A stretch of 64,000 nt of DNA, from the NCBI GenBank assembly GCA_910586395.1, contig CAJUFX010000002.1, positions 215,598 through 279,597 of the forward strand, written 5' to 3'. The notes under the pieces are model-generated. The model ran no database searches. It saw only the letters and a list, made by a program, of their open reading frames with translations, and was not told the origin of the DNA. The position numbers were made by a program, and so were the translations under genes. This document shows positions 52,980 through 61,845 of the stretch, piece after piece. Each line of letters starts with the position of its first letter. Position 1 is the stretch's first letter. The stretch comes from an uncultured Bacteroidales bacterium (GTDB taxonomy: Bacteria > Bacteroidota > Bacteroidia > Bacteroidales > P3).

Positions 52980-53807
52980 TTAGGCTTTGGGCTTGAGCGA
53001 AAGGATTTGGCGCGCTTCGGCCGGATTGGCGATTTCGCGTCCGAGTTCTTTGGCCAGACGGACCACTTTAGCGACGAGTTCCCCGTTGCTTTTGGCCAAT
53101 ACGCCGCGTTCGAGATAGAGGTTGTCCTCGAAGCCGACGCGGACGTTGCCGCCCATCGCGATAGCCGGTGCGGCCAGCGTGAAGGCATGACGGCCGATGC
53201 CCGTCGCCGTCCAGGTGGAGCCGGCGGGAATCGCGTTGACGAGCCAGCAGAGGTTGGGTACCGTGGCGGGCGTGCAGCCGGGTACGCCGAGCACGAAGTT
53301 GAACTGCATCGGGTCGCCGGGTACGAGGCCTTTCTTGGCCATCGTCAGAATGGTGTCCAGATGGCCCATCTCAAAGCATTCGTATTCGGGTTTGATGTGG
53401 TTTTCGAGCATGCGTTTGCCGAAATCGCGCATCATGGGCATCGTGTTTTCAAACACGTCGTCGCCGAAGTTGCACGTGCCGCAGTCGAGCGTGGCCATTT
53501 CGGGGAACAGTTCCGTCGGTTGAAGCCGTTCTTCGGCCGTCATGCCCACGGCGCCGCCCGTCGAGGGAATCAGGATCACGTCGGGACATACTTTGTAAAT
53601 GGCGTCGATGCACTCCTTGAAACGCGCCTTGCTCTGGGTCGGCGTGCCGTCATCTTCGCGCACGTGGACGTGTACGATGGCCGCGCCCGCGTCATAGGCC
53701 GACTTGGCTTCGCGCACGATTTCCTCCACCGTGTAAGGAACGGCCGGATTTTGTTCTTTCGTCACTTCGGCCCCGCAGATGGCGGCCGTGATAATCAGTT
53801 TCTCCAT
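52980..53807 (-). CDS. kce: 3-keto-5-aminohexanoate cleavage enzyme (BKACE family)
   Basis: 275 residues. The zinc ligands H46 and H48 in I-V-H-V-H-V-R-E stand at the same positions as in characterised Kce; the third ligand Glu falls in the C-terminal R-V-G-F-E-D-N-L segment. It condenses 3-keto-5-aminohexanoate with acetyl-CoA to give L-3-aminobutyryl-CoA and acetoacetate. kal lies 3 bp upstream. Confidence 0.96.
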   Translation of the reverse strand: MEKLIITAAICGAEVTKEQNPAVPYTVEEIVREAKSAYDAGAAIVHVHVREDDGTPTQSKARFKECIDAIYKVCPDVILIPSTGGAVGMTAEERLQPTELFPEMATLDCGTCNFGDDVFENTMPMMRDFGKRMLENHIKPEYECFEMGHLDTILTMAKKGLVPGDPMQFNFVLGVPGCTPATVPNLCWLVNAIPAGSTWTATGIGRHAFTLAAPAIAMGGNVRVGFEDNLYLERGVLAKSNGELVAKVVRLAKELGREIANPAEARQILSLKPKA

Positions 53808-53810
53808 AAT

Positions 53811-54206
53811 CTATTTGCGTTTGCACGATTTGGGGGTTACACAAGTGCCGACGGCTTTGGCAACGATAATCGGTTCTTCAAGCACATCGGCGGCCGAAGC
53901 CGAAATATCGGGACGGGTCGCGATCACTTTGCGCGCCACAAATTCCATCTTGCGGCTGGTGTTGCCCACTTTTACAATCGTTCCTTCCGCTTCGATGTAG
54001 TCGCCGGCATAGACGGGCGCCAAAAATTCAATGCTTTCGTAACCGGCAAAGAGGCCTTCATCGCCGTCTATCTGAATCAACAGTTCGGTGGCGACATCGC
54101 CGAACAGGTGCACCATATGCGCCCCGTCAACTAAGTTTCCGCCGTAGTGCGCGTCTTTCGCGCTCATCCGCAGGCGGAGTACGGATTTATATTGCTTTTC
54201 TTCCAT
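53811..54206 (-). CDS. kal: L-3-aminobutyryl-CoA ammonia lyase
   Basis: 131 residues, a single hotdog fold of the usual Kal length. Motifs H-Y-G-G-N-L-V-D-G-A and L-F-G-D-V-A-T-E-L, then V-K-V-G-N-T-S-R-K-M, fit the family. It eliminates ammonia from 3-aminobutyryl-CoA to give crotonyl-CoA, which is then reduced to butyryl-CoA by enzymes not in this window. Located between atoD and kce, 3 bp before kce. Confidence 0.93.
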   Translation of the reverse strand: MEEKQYKSVLRLRMSAKDAHYGGNLVDGAHMVHLFGDVATELLIQIDGDEGLFAGYESIEFLAPVYAGDYIEAEGTIVKVGNTSRKMEFVARKVIATRPDISASAADVLEEPIIVAKAVGTCVTPKSCKRK

Positions 54207-54277
54207 AACGGTTTTTGTTTCAAGGTCTGTTTGTGCTGACCCGTCACGCTCGACGGGCCGGGGGCATTGCGCTTTGT

Positions 54278-54922
54278 TTACTTTACGATATAATCCACGA
54301 GGATGGACGGCGTCTTGATATTTTCGGGCGCGAGGCTACCCACGGGTTTTACATCGGCCACTTCGGCAATGACGAGGTCGGCCGCCGTCGCCATCATCGG
54401 GTTGAAATTCTGCGAGGTGCCGCGGTAGATGAGGTTGCCCTCTTCGTCGCCTACGCTCGCGCCAATCAACGCGACATCCGCATGCAACGGTTTTTCAAGC
54501 AGATAATCCTTGCCGTCCACGTTGATGACCTGTTTGCCTTCGGCCACGACGGTGCCCAAGCCCGTAGGGGTCAGTACGCCGCCTAAACCGGCGCCGCCCG
54601 CGCGGACGCGTTCGGCCAATGTACCCTGCGGACAGAATTCCACTTCCAGTTCGCCTTGGTTCATCTGATCCATCGTCAAGGCGTTGGTGCCGATATGCGA
54701 TACGAATATTTTCTTAACTTGTTTGTTGGCGATGAGTTTGCCGATGCCTTTTTCGGGATAGGCCGTATCGTTGCAAATCAAGGTCAGGTTCTTGACGCCG
54801 GAAGCCGCCAAGGCGTCGATGATTTTGAGGGGTGAACCGACGGCGAGGAAGCCGCCGATCATGACGGTGGCGCCGTCTTTTACATAGGCGGCCGCTTCTG
54901 CGGCGGAAATGAATTTGCTCAT
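54278..54922 (-). CDS. atoD: Acetoacetate/butyrate CoA-transferase, alpha subunit
   Basis: 214 residues. G-A-T-V-M-I-G-G-F-L-A-V-G-S-P (residues ~17-31) is the typical CoA-transferase alpha opening; A-D-V-A-L-I-G-A and N-F-N-P-M-M-A follow. It pairs with AtoA, encoded at the other end of the operon. First gene of the lysine-fermentation operon; a good promoter lies 60 bp upstream (54981-55011). kal follows after 71 bp. Confidence 0.94.
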   Translation of the reverse strand: MSKFISAAEAAAYVKDGATVMIGGFLAVGSPLKIIDALAASGVKNLTLICNDTAYPEKGIGKLIANKQVKKIFVSHIGTNALTMDQMNQGELEVEFCPQGTLAERVRAGGAGLGGVLTPTGLGTVVAEGKQVINVDGKDYLLEKPLHADVALIGASVGDEEGNLIYRGTSQNFNPMMATAADLVIAEVADVKPVGSLAPENIKTPSILVDYIVK

Positions 54923-54980
54923 ATTTCGGATATTTTATTTACGCGTGTATGGTTTTTGTATAACACAGGCAATATGCCGA

Positions 54981-55011
54981 CAAATATACGAAAACCGCGC
55001 GCAAACACCAA
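54981..55011 (-). promoter_or_regulatory. Promoter of the lysine-fermentation operon
   Basis: Minus strand TTG (55009-55011), 20-bp spacer, TATATTTG (54981-54988), 59 bp upstream of atoD. The -33 box lies inside the inverted repeat at 55001-55029. Confidence 0.78.
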
Positions 55012-55029
55012 GTTCGCTTGAGTGTTTGC
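55001..55029. promoter_or_regulatory. Inverted repeat overlapping the -33 box of the lysine operon
   Basis: GCAAACAC (55001-55008) pairs with GTGTTTGC (55022-55029), and CAAG with CTTG inside, leaving a TTCG/CGAA loop and one unpaired base. It could be an operator or a terminator for the upstream T9SS gene (stop 55074); it lacks a U tail. Confidence 0.6.
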
Positions 55030-55073
55030 TGAGGCACCCGCAGTATCGGCATAACAATGCCAGTTAGAGGATT

Positions 55074-57314
55074 TTATCTTAAGATGGTGACGGAGCCGGA
55101 CTGTTTTTTCTTTTTTCCTTTGTAATCCTTGTAGGTGGCCACGTAGAAATAGACGCCGTCCGTGGCGTCCTGTCCGTTGCCCTTGATCTTGCCGTCCCAT
55201 TCGAAGTCTTCGGGTTCGCCCTTGTGCGCGGCCACTTGGTTTCCCCATCGGTTGAAGATGCGTATTTCGAACTCAAAGAGTTTTTCCATGGTCTTGAGTT
55301 TGAAAACGTCGTTGATGCCGTCGCCGTTGGGGGTAAAGACGTTGGGGGCTTCGAACTGTGGTGTGCAGTCCTCTTCGGTGATATTAAGTTCGCTGTATGC
55401 CATGCAACCGGCCGTGTCCATGACATAGAGCGTGTACGTGCCCGGCGTGTCTATCCAAATCTCGGCTGAGGCGTCCCATGGCCAGGTGTCGATGTCCCCG
55501 TCTTCGGGCGCCTCTCCCGGATTGCGGAACTGCATGTAATTGCCGCCGTCTCCGCTGTCGTCATCCTCATAGTCGCCCTCTCCGTCCGCGCCGCCCTCTC
55601 CGCCCTTGAACCAGACGTAACGGTTACCCCCGTAAGGCAGCGTGGGGTCAAACGCGACGGGCGTTTCCGGACAGACGGTGGTATCTTGCATCACCACCGT
55701 GATGCGTTCCTTGGGATGGTGGTGCAGGACGAACGATTCGGAGTGTCGGCTGCAGTGGTTGACTCCGGTAACGGTATAAACACCTGAGTCTGCGGCGTAG
55801 ATGATTTTATCAGCGGTGGTGTCGAAGGGCACGGAGTCGAAGAGCCAGATGTAGTAGGCGTCTGGCGAGAAGACGAGGCTGTCTCGGTCGAGGAAGAGTC
55901 CGATGGAGTCGTAGTGGCAGATGGTGGTGTCGCCGTTCCGGACGAAGAAATCGATGTCGGGCCAGATATAGAGCTGCAGGTCGATGGTGTCGGCGGCGAC
56001 GGGGCAGTCGGGCGTGGCGTCGGGGTTGTCGGTCTCGTTGCCGCCGGCGTCGGGCAAAAAGACGTTTACGGTCAAGAGGCCGGTGTCTTGCGGAAAATAC
56101 AGCCGCAGGCGCGTGGGGTCGCTTTCGTCGTTGGGGTTGTCGGCCTCGTCCGTCCGTCCGTCGCGCAGGGTGTCGCCGCGCAGCGTCCATACAAAGCGCA
56201 AGTCGTCGTAGTTCGGTAGATGCCGGTTGTACTGGCCCATGTCGAACAGCACCGAGTCGCCGCGGCATCCGACGAGGGAGTCGCCGCCGAGGTAGGCGTA
56301 GGGCGGGAGAAAGCGCACGATCACGCTGTCGGTAAGCGTGTCGCCGCAGGTATTGTAAAGCGTGCAGAAGCGTTGGTCGAGCGTGTCTCCGCGGAAAGCG
56401 AAGCGGTAGGAGGAGGCGGTGTCGCCGTCGTTCCAGAGGAACGCGATGTGGGGCTGGTCGGATGTAAACGTGAGGGCGCCGGTACGGCTACCGCAGGCCT
56501 CCAGCGTGTCGTGTGGCAGGAAGGGCCGGGGTTTGGGGTAAAGCGCGACGTTTACGGTGTCGCCCTCGCGGTCGGGACATCCGTTATCGACGGTGTTTAT
56601 CAGGGAGAATGCGTAAATGCCCGGCTCTGTGATGAAGATGGAGTCGCCCTCGTGGATTACGTCGGCGACCGAAGAGAGGTTGTGCCAAATGGTGCTGTAA
56701 CCCGCGTGCGGCCGGTCGGTGGCCACAATCAGCAGGCTGTCGCCCTCGCAGAAAGCCGTGTCATGAAACGGCAGTTTGACCGGCGTAGAATCGCAAGGCC
56801 GTTTTCCACCAACAAAATGAATGTATATCGTGTCTCCTTTCCGGTCAGGGCATTCGGGACTGTCGCTCTCAACGGAGTAACTGAAAGGGACAATATCTTG
56901 TGACGCTTCAAGACATGCAAATGTATTTAAATCATCGTTTAGGGCATGTCCAAAAGCGTGCATTACGGTATTGGGGGCATCACAATAATCATGAAAAGTA
57001 TGATCTAAATGGCAGATGTAAATGGAATGTTTTTTTTCATATTCTGTTTTGAGAGGGGATATATAACCGAAAGGTTTAAAATTCCAAAGAAGATTATGGT
57101 TAAATAAACCGAGCGGTAACAAAGCACACGTATCCCCCACATAGAGAATCGTGTCGTGGAACGGAAACTTGACCGGTGTCGTGTCGCAAGGCGTCCAGTC
57201 GTTGTCGTGGTGTTGCGCCATGCCGGTCGTCGGCCACAGCAGAAAAGCCAATACCAGCCACCATAGCCGTCGGCCTATCGGTAATCCGATGAAAAGAAGA
57301 TATATCACGCGCAT
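55074..57314 (-). CDS. Large secreted protein with gliding-motility-type (CHU_C, T9SS type B) sorting domain
   Basis: 746 residues from ATG 57314, which starts a signal peptide (M-R-V-I-Y-L-L-F...T-G-M-A-Q); an upstream in-frame ATG (57485) would overlap the next gene. The body is a row of Ig/PKD-like beta domains that repeat C-D-S-T-P-V-K-L-P-F-H-D-T and related phrases. The last ~85 residues start A-P-N-V-F-T-P-N-G-D-G-I-N-D-V-F and include F-N-R-W-G-N and G-V-Y-F-Y-V-A, the CHU_C/gliding-motility C-terminal domain used as type-B T9SS signal (typical for SprB-like adhesins). A -7 box lies only 8 bp before the start, implying a nearly leaderless mRNA. Confidence 0.88.
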   Translation of the reverse strand: MRVIYLLFIGLPIGRRLWWLVLAFLLWPTTGMAQHHDNDWTPCDTTPVKFPFHDTILYVGDTCALLPLGLFNHNLLWNFKPFGYISPLKTEYEKKHSIYICHLDHTFHDYCDAPNTVMHAFGHALNDDLNTFACLEASQDIVPFSYSVESDSPECPDRKGDTIYIHFVGGKRPCDSTPVKLPFHDTAFCEGDSLLIVATDRPHAGYSTIWHNLSSVADVIHEGDSIFITEPGIYAFSLINTVDNGCPDREGDTVNVALYPKPRPFLPHDTLEACGSRTGALTFTSDQPHIAFLWNDGDTASSYRFAFRGDTLDQRFCTLYNTCGDTLTDSVIVRFLPPYAYLGGDSLVGCRGDSVLFDMGQYNRHLPNYDDLRFVWTLRGDTLRDGRTDEADNPNDESDPTRLRLYFPQDTGLLTVNVFLPDAGGNETDNPDATPDCPVAADTIDLQLYIWPDIDFFVRNGDTTICHYDSIGLFLDRDSLVFSPDAYYIWLFDSVPFDTTADKIIYAADSGVYTVTGVNHCSRHSESFVLHHHPKERITVVMQDTTVCPETPVAFDPTLPYGGNRYVWFKGGEGGADGEGDYEDDDSGDGGNYMQFRNPGEAPEDGDIDTWPWDASAEIWIDTPGTYTLYVMDTAGCMAYSELNITEEDCTPQFEAPNVFTPNGDGINDVFKLKTMEKLFEFEIRIFNRWGNQVAAHKGEPEDFEWDGKIKGNGQDATDGVYFYVATYKDYKGKKKKQSGSVTILR

Positions 57315-57321
57315 AGTAGCG

Positions 57322-57329
57322 CAAATATA
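57322..57329 (-). promoter_or_regulatory. -7 box of the CHU_C protein gene
   Basis: Minus strand TATATTTG, 7 bp upstream of ATG 57314. The adjoining 22-bp palindrome (57330-57351) fills the spacer region. Confidence 0.6.
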
Positions 57330-57351
57330 ACGATTTTTCAGGAAAAATCGT
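57330..57351. promoter_or_regulatory. 22-bp perfect palindrome in the promoter spacer
   Basis: ACGATTTTTC, two bases, GAAAAATCGT. It abuts the -7 box and would place a dimeric regulator directly on the promoter. Confidence 0.65.
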
Positions 57352-57372
57352 GTTACCTGTATGCAAAATGCC

Positions 57373-59124
57373 TTAGTGTCCGCTTTCGGTAGCCGGCCGT
57401 GCGGCGGTTTTGTATTTTTCCAAACCGATCGCTTTGAGTTCGATGCCTTCGGTCCGTGCGGCTTTCGCTGTTTTCCGGGCATCAAACTTGGCCGGTTCGG
57501 TACTTAGGAACGGAAACAGGAAAGCACGGAGATTACGGGCATAGAAATCGGTTTCGGCTTGCGGCAGGATGAACGGTCGGGCGAACCGACCCTCCGAAAC
57601 GTATGATATATATAGTTCCGGTATGCCGAAAGTTTCCCGATTGCTGGCGAAGACCATCCAGCGGCCGTTGCTCCCAAACGTATGGAATGTCTCGGAACCG
57701 TCCGTATTGAGGCTGTGGATCGGTTCGATGCGGTAGCCGCATTCCACGCCGGTCGGTACCATGCCGGAAGGCGTGCTGTCGTACAGATGGATTTTGTAGA
57801 GGTCGCCCATGACTTGTACGGAGAAAGTCGTCGTGGGCAAGGCGCTGACCACAAGGTATTCGCCATCGGGTGAGGCAAAAGGCATCGTCGCGCTCAGGTT
57901 CATTTCCGAAAAGCGGGCCACGGTGCGGAGGTTGGAAAAACGGCGGGTTTCCGGGTCAAAGTCGATTTGCATGAGGTCGGCGCGCAGGGCGTTGGCTTTC
58001 TCGATGCTTTCGCCGGAAATGTTCATCCAATACGAAAATTGGTTGTCGTCACGGAAAAACAACGAGTCGGCCGGTGTATGACGAGCCTGTTTCCGGACTT
58101 TTTCCAATGCGCGGTGTTCCGCTTCGGTACCGCGTGCCGGTGCGCGACAGAAAAACAGAGAGCGGCCATCGGCCGAAAAGCAAGGGAACACGTCGTCATA
58201 TTCTTCGGAAGTCAGTTCGTCGCATGAGAACAATTCCAATGTCTTGGTGTCCAATACCACGATATCACCCAACGTATCTACGGTAACCAGGCCTTTGCGG
58301 CGTGGCGTGGAGAAATGTTGGGAATAGACCTGATTCGTTGAAAACGCGATGAAATCGCCGCCTTTGTACCAGGAAGGATAGACGAGCCGCAGGCCGGGAT
58401 GGCTGTCGGGAATCTGCAATTTCGTCAATTCGCCGTTGCGCGCGAGCAATGTTCCGGCCGGTTTTCCGCGCAGATGTACGATGAAATTGTTGATGTTGTT
58501 TCCCTCGCAGGCGTGACAGTTCATGCAGTTGTTGTTCATCAGGAAATTATCCAGCAACGGTTTGGTCTCGAAGTTTTCCAGATTTTTCTGTTCGATGACC
58601 AAATGGTGGTACGAGGCGTCTTCGAAGATGCTGGTGCGGTAGATGACGTATGGATCGATGGGTTCGTCGGCGATGAACCAATGTAGGGGCGGGAAACTCA
58701 GCAGGCTGTCCGGTTGGCTTTCGGGATGCGCCGTGATGTCAACGCGGATAAAGCCGTTGGATGCGCCGGAAAGCAACTTGTGCCATTCGCGGAGGTGTTC
58801 GGCTTCGAATTTCTCCGGCCACGGGTCAAAGACGATTTGTCCGACGGGCAAGGCGGTATCGGTTGTCGTCGCATCGGTTTCCCCACGGGCGAAAGCCGAA
58901 AACCGGACGGAGGCAATCCGCCAGTCGGGGTCAGCGGCCGTGAACCCAAGGGGCGCGATGTTGGGCGGCAACACGATACTGTCGGCGTATGCCGGAATCG
59001 TAGCCAACGGCCGTTCGGCCATGTAAATCCGTTTTTTCTGTTCGCGTTTGGCCGCGAGGGCTAACACGGCGGCCATGCACAGCAGCAGGCCGGCCAAAAG
59101 TGTACGATATGGTGTTTGTTTCAT
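57373..59124 (-). CDS. Periplasmic TolB/PD40-propeller-like protein with a CxxCH haem motif
   Basis: 583 residues, N-terminal signal or anchor helix (L-L-A-G-L-L-L-C-M-A-A-V-L-A-L). After an N-terminal domain with L-P-P-N-I-A-P-L comes N-N-N-C-M-N-C-H (residues ~203-210), a covalent c-type haem site, followed by propeller-like repeats with the PD40 motif (F-S-A-D-G-R-S-L-F-F, A-S-P-D-G-E-Y-L-V). It is the third, more distant paralogue of the two proteins encoded upstream. An in-frame (AT)4A tract occurs at 57606-57614 (E-L-Y-I-S). The electron partner or ligand is unknown. Confidence 0.8.
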   Translation of the reverse strand: MKQTPYRTLLAGLLLCMAAVLALAAKREQKKRIYMAERPLATIPAYADSIVLPPNIAPLGFTAADPDWRIASVRFSAFARGETDATTTDTALPVGQIVFDPWPEKFEAEHLREWHKLLSGASNGFIRVDITAHPESQPDSLLSFPPLHWFIADEPIDPYVIYRTSIFEDASYHHLVIEQKNLENFETKPLLDNFLMNNNCMNCHACEGNNINNFIVHLRGKPAGTLLARNGELTKLQIPDSHPGLRLVYPSWYKGGDFIAFSTNQVYSQHFSTPRRKGLVTVDTLGDIVVLDTKTLELFSCDELTSEEYDDVFPCFSADGRSLFFCRAPARGTEAEHRALEKVRKQARHTPADSLFFRDDNQFSYWMNISGESIEKANALRADLMQIDFDPETRRFSNLRTVARFSEMNLSATMPFASPDGEYLVVSALPTTTFSVQVMGDLYKIHLYDSTPSGMVPTGVECGYRIEPIHSLNTDGSETFHTFGSNGRWMVFASNRETFGIPELYISYVSEGRFARPFILPQAETDFYARNLRAFLFPFLSTEPAKFDARKTAKAARTEGIELKAIGLEKYKTAARPATESGH

Positions 59125-59133
59125 GATGGTCGG

Positions 59134-60228
59134 TTAAAAGGCGATGCCGTCAAAAATAAAATAAAAGGCGTAGGTGTCACGGTAATTTTTTCGGATTTCG
59201 TTCCAGTTGTCCGTACCGTTCCGCAAGGCGTTAAAGTCATAGACCAAACGTTCGAAACGGGCGATAATGTCGGGTTCTATCTTTAAATCGCCCTTACGCC
59301 ATTGCAATACTTCGTCTTTGGAAAAGCCACCGTTCAGATAATTCATCGCGAGTAGCCACGCATCCTGTACGTAGGCGGGCAACCGTGCGGCGCCTTGCGC
59401 ACGGTAAGCCTCCGTTATGACGGGCAGCAGATCCAAACGTTTATGCAGCAATTGCAATAACGTATAGTAATCCAAAAGGCAACGGGCTTGCGTCGGTTTC
59501 AAGGCAAGGGCCGTTCTTTCAGCAGAATCCGAAGGATAGAAAAAACAGACCCAGGCATCGGTGGTGGCCGGTTCCGACGCCAAGTGGTAAGGCAGGCTGT
59601 CCCAAGCCCACAATGCCTGGCGGTGTTCTTTCGCTTTTCGGTACCATTCCCCTTGTTCGGCTTTCGGCAAATGGGCGATATAGCGGCGTGCCAGGCTTAG
59701 ACGTCCGGTCTCAATGCAGATTTCGGTCAGCAGTCGGGTCGAGAATAAATCGAGGCCGTTGCGGTCTGTGGCGCAAATCATTGTAGAAAGAGCCGGTACA
59801 TACAGGCCGCAGGCCATCGTCAGGCAACTGTACGGTTTGGCGATCCTCATGGCAGGGAAACTCACCGGCAGCATCAAGCCCATTTCCGGGATATGGCCGT
59901 AGGTAAGGAAATCTTCGTTTAGTTGCCCCGAAGTCAGGAGCGCCCATTTGAGTATCGTGGCCATCTCAAGGCGTTCGGCGGCGGTATCGGTGGCCGTTTG
60001 AAAATAACGCTCGGTGGCCGTGCGGGCGGCGATGGGATCGTTTTGTTCCAAGGAGGCCCGGGCGGCTCGGATATAGGTTTCGGGTGTTAGGGCGGCCGTT
60101 TTGTATCGCGGTGGAGCCGAGACAGTTCGTGCCGCGAGATTTGCCGTACCGGTTAAGCCGAGGCAGATTAAAAACAAGGCTAAACCGTATCGTTTAATGT
60201 CCGGATTCATGCAGTTGTTCATATACAT
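59134..60228 (-). CDS. Exported protein resembling the soluble part of DUF6057 proteins
   Basis: 364 residues (ATG 60210 is an alternative start that places the signal peptide closer). After a signal segment (L-A-L-F-L-I-C-L-G-L-T-G) the protein is alpha-helical with TPR-like pairs. The C-terminal third (L-L-D-Y-Y-T-L-L-Q-L-L-H-K-R-L-D-L-L-P, L-P-A-Y-V-Q-D-A-W-L-L, F-Y-F-I-F) is similar in layout to the protein at the right edge (63502-64000). It lies between two CxxCH propeller genes, 6 bp after the upstream one. I recognise the pairing with TolB-like genes from other Bacteroidales but not the function. Confidence 0.6.
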   Translation of the reverse strand: MYMNNCMNPDIKRYGLALFLICLGLTGTANLAARTVSAPPRYKTAALTPETYIRAARASLEQNDPIAARTATERYFQTATDTAAERLEMATILKWALLTSGQLNEDFLTYGHIPEMGLMLPVSFPAMRIAKPYSCLTMACGLYVPALSTMICATDRNGLDLFSTRLLTEICIETGRLSLARRYIAHLPKAEQGEWYRKAKEHRQALWAWDSLPYHLASEPATTDAWVCFFYPSDSAERTALALKPTQARCLLDYYTLLQLLHKRLDLLPVITEAYRAQGAARLPAYVQDAWLLAMNYLNGGFSKDEVLQWRKGDLKIEPDIIARFERLVYDFNALRNGTDNWNEIRKNYRDTYAFYFIFDGIAF

Positions 60229-60234
60229 GTACCT

Positions 60235-61845
60235 TTAATCCGCCTCGGCATAATCCGAACTTGTTCGGCTTCTGCACTCGGCTTGAATTAAACGTTGGAT
60301 AAGTGTTTCTATTTCGGCGGTTTCCACAGTCAGTGTATAGCCGTTTTTGCGTAGTTTTTCTGTTTTTTCAGGGGTCAGTTTCGAGGGCGTGACGGTCAGT
60401 TCCGGCAGGTTGAACGATTTGAGCGAACTGAGGTAGTAGTCCCCCTCTTTTTGCGGTAATAAAAAGGGTTTGTGGAATTTCTTCCCATCGAAATAAGCGA
60501 TGTAGGGCAAGGCGAAGTACCCATCCAGTTGTTTGCCGGTATAGACGAGCCAGCGCCCGTTTTGGCTCCAGCTGTGAAAACTCTCGGCCTCCGGGGTGTT
60601 GAGTGAAGTCGCGGGCTCGAATGTCGGCATATATATAGCGGTATCATCTAAGAAAACCAAGCCCAAGTCGCCGTAGGTTTGGGACGGAAACGAACTGAAG
60701 GTGCCGATGCTGACGGCTATGCGGTTCGGGTCGGCGGGATTGACGCGCGGCAAAGAAAAGCTGCCGTTGTAGTCGTCGGCTTTCAGTAAAGTGTGGATGG
60801 TGTCGCCTATGAGGCCCGTTGTGGGGTCGAACGTGATGCAGGCCAAATCGAAACGGATGCTTTCTATTTGTTCTTTTTCGGACAAGGCCGAATAGGCCGT
60901 GTCGGTGTAGGGGCTTGGCGCGCTGCAGAAATAGAGCGTGCGGCCGTCGGGCGACCAGGCCGGATAGGAGAGCAAGCGGTCTTCCTGCCATAACATACGG
61001 TGGGAGAACAATCGGTTGCGTTCGATGTCGTAAATGACGATATGCGCGATGCTGTCGCCCGCGTCGAAAAAACGTCGGTGGGCTTCATAGCAGGCGAAAC
61101 CCAACAGGAGGTTGGTGGAGAACGCGATATAGCGTCCGTTCGGATGGTAGGCCGGATAGGTCAGGCGCAGGTTGAGTTGCGTGGCCTTTGGCGGCAGGAC
61201 GATTTTTCGCATACCGTCATGGTTCATGATAAGCGTGCCGTCGGACGGTTTGCGCCAATGTACCGTCATTTCGTCGGCGTCGCCGTTGCGGAACGTATGG
61301 CAGTTCATACAATTGTTATCGGAGAGGGTGTTGAGCGTCAGGGCCGTGGTTTTGAAGTCTGACAACCGCCGCTGGTAAATGCCTAAGGTATTATAGACAC
61401 CGTCGGTGGGTACGACGAGGCGATAGACGAGATAGGGGTCGATGCTGTCTTCGGCCACGAACCAGCGCAGGGGGGCGTAGTGGCGGTCGGCCGTGCTGAT
61501 GTCGAGCCGGAGCGGCTCTTGGCGTTCGCGGGCGGTGCTGAGGAAACGGTGCCAGGTTTTTGAGCGGAACCGTACCTGCCGGCGGTAGCGTTTGTCAAGC
61601 AGGGTTTCTTCGCCGCAACTGACGCGCAGACGGATGTTTTCGTTTACGGAAAAGTTGAGCGGCGCGATGTTGGGTGGCAGGACGAGGCTGTCGCCGTAGT
61701 CCGGAAAGATGGGGGCGTTTTCCGCGGTAAGCGAAGCCCCTGTCGTATGGTTGGCGGTCGTGTCGGTCGGCACGTTGTCGCGGCAGCCGGCCAACAGGGT
61801 CATTAACAGCAAAAAAGGGACTATTGAATTGATGGTAACTTTCAT
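60235..61845 (-). CDS. Lipoprotein with CxxCH haem motif and TolB/PD40-like propeller
   Basis: 536 residues. Lipobox L-L-A-G-C (Cys at residue 21) predicts a lipoprotein. L-P-P-N-I-A-P-L is followed by D-N-N-C-M-N-C-H (haem c attachment, ~residues 178-185) and PD40-like blades (Y-H-P-N-G-R-Y-I-A-F-S-T-N, W-S-P-D-G-R-T-L-Y-F). It carries an in-frame (AT)4A tract (60629-60637, T-A-I-Y-M-P). Its first ~145 residues are nearly identical to the paralogue at 61842, and the start overlaps that gene's stop (ATGA). Probably an electron-transfer or haem-dependent sensor/transport accessory; not established. Confidence 0.82.
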   Translation of the reverse strand: MKVTINSIVPFLLLMTLLAGCRDNVPTDTTANHTTGASLTAENAPIFPDYGDSLVLPPNIAPLNFSVNENIRLRVSCGEETLLDKRYRRQVRFRSKTWHRFLSTARERQEPLRLDISTADRHYAPLRWFVAEDSIDPYLVYRLVVPTDGVYNTLGIYQRRLSDFKTTALTLNTLSDNNCMNCHTFRNGDADEMTVHWRKPSDGTLIMNHDGMRKIVLPPKATQLNLRLTYPAYHPNGRYIAFSTNLLLGFACYEAHRRFFDAGDSIAHIVIYDIERNRLFSHRMLWQEDRLLSYPAWSPDGRTLYFCSAPSPYTDTAYSALSEKEQIESIRFDLACITFDPTTGLIGDTIHTLLKADDYNGSFSLPRVNPADPNRIAVSIGTFSSFPSQTYGDLGLVFLDDTAIYMPTFEPATSLNTPEAESFHSWSQNGRWLVYTGKQLDGYFALPYIAYFDGKKFHKPFLLPQKEGDYYLSSLKSFNLPELTVTPSKLTPEKTEKLRKNGYTLTVETAEIETLIQRLIQAECRSRTSSDYAEAD

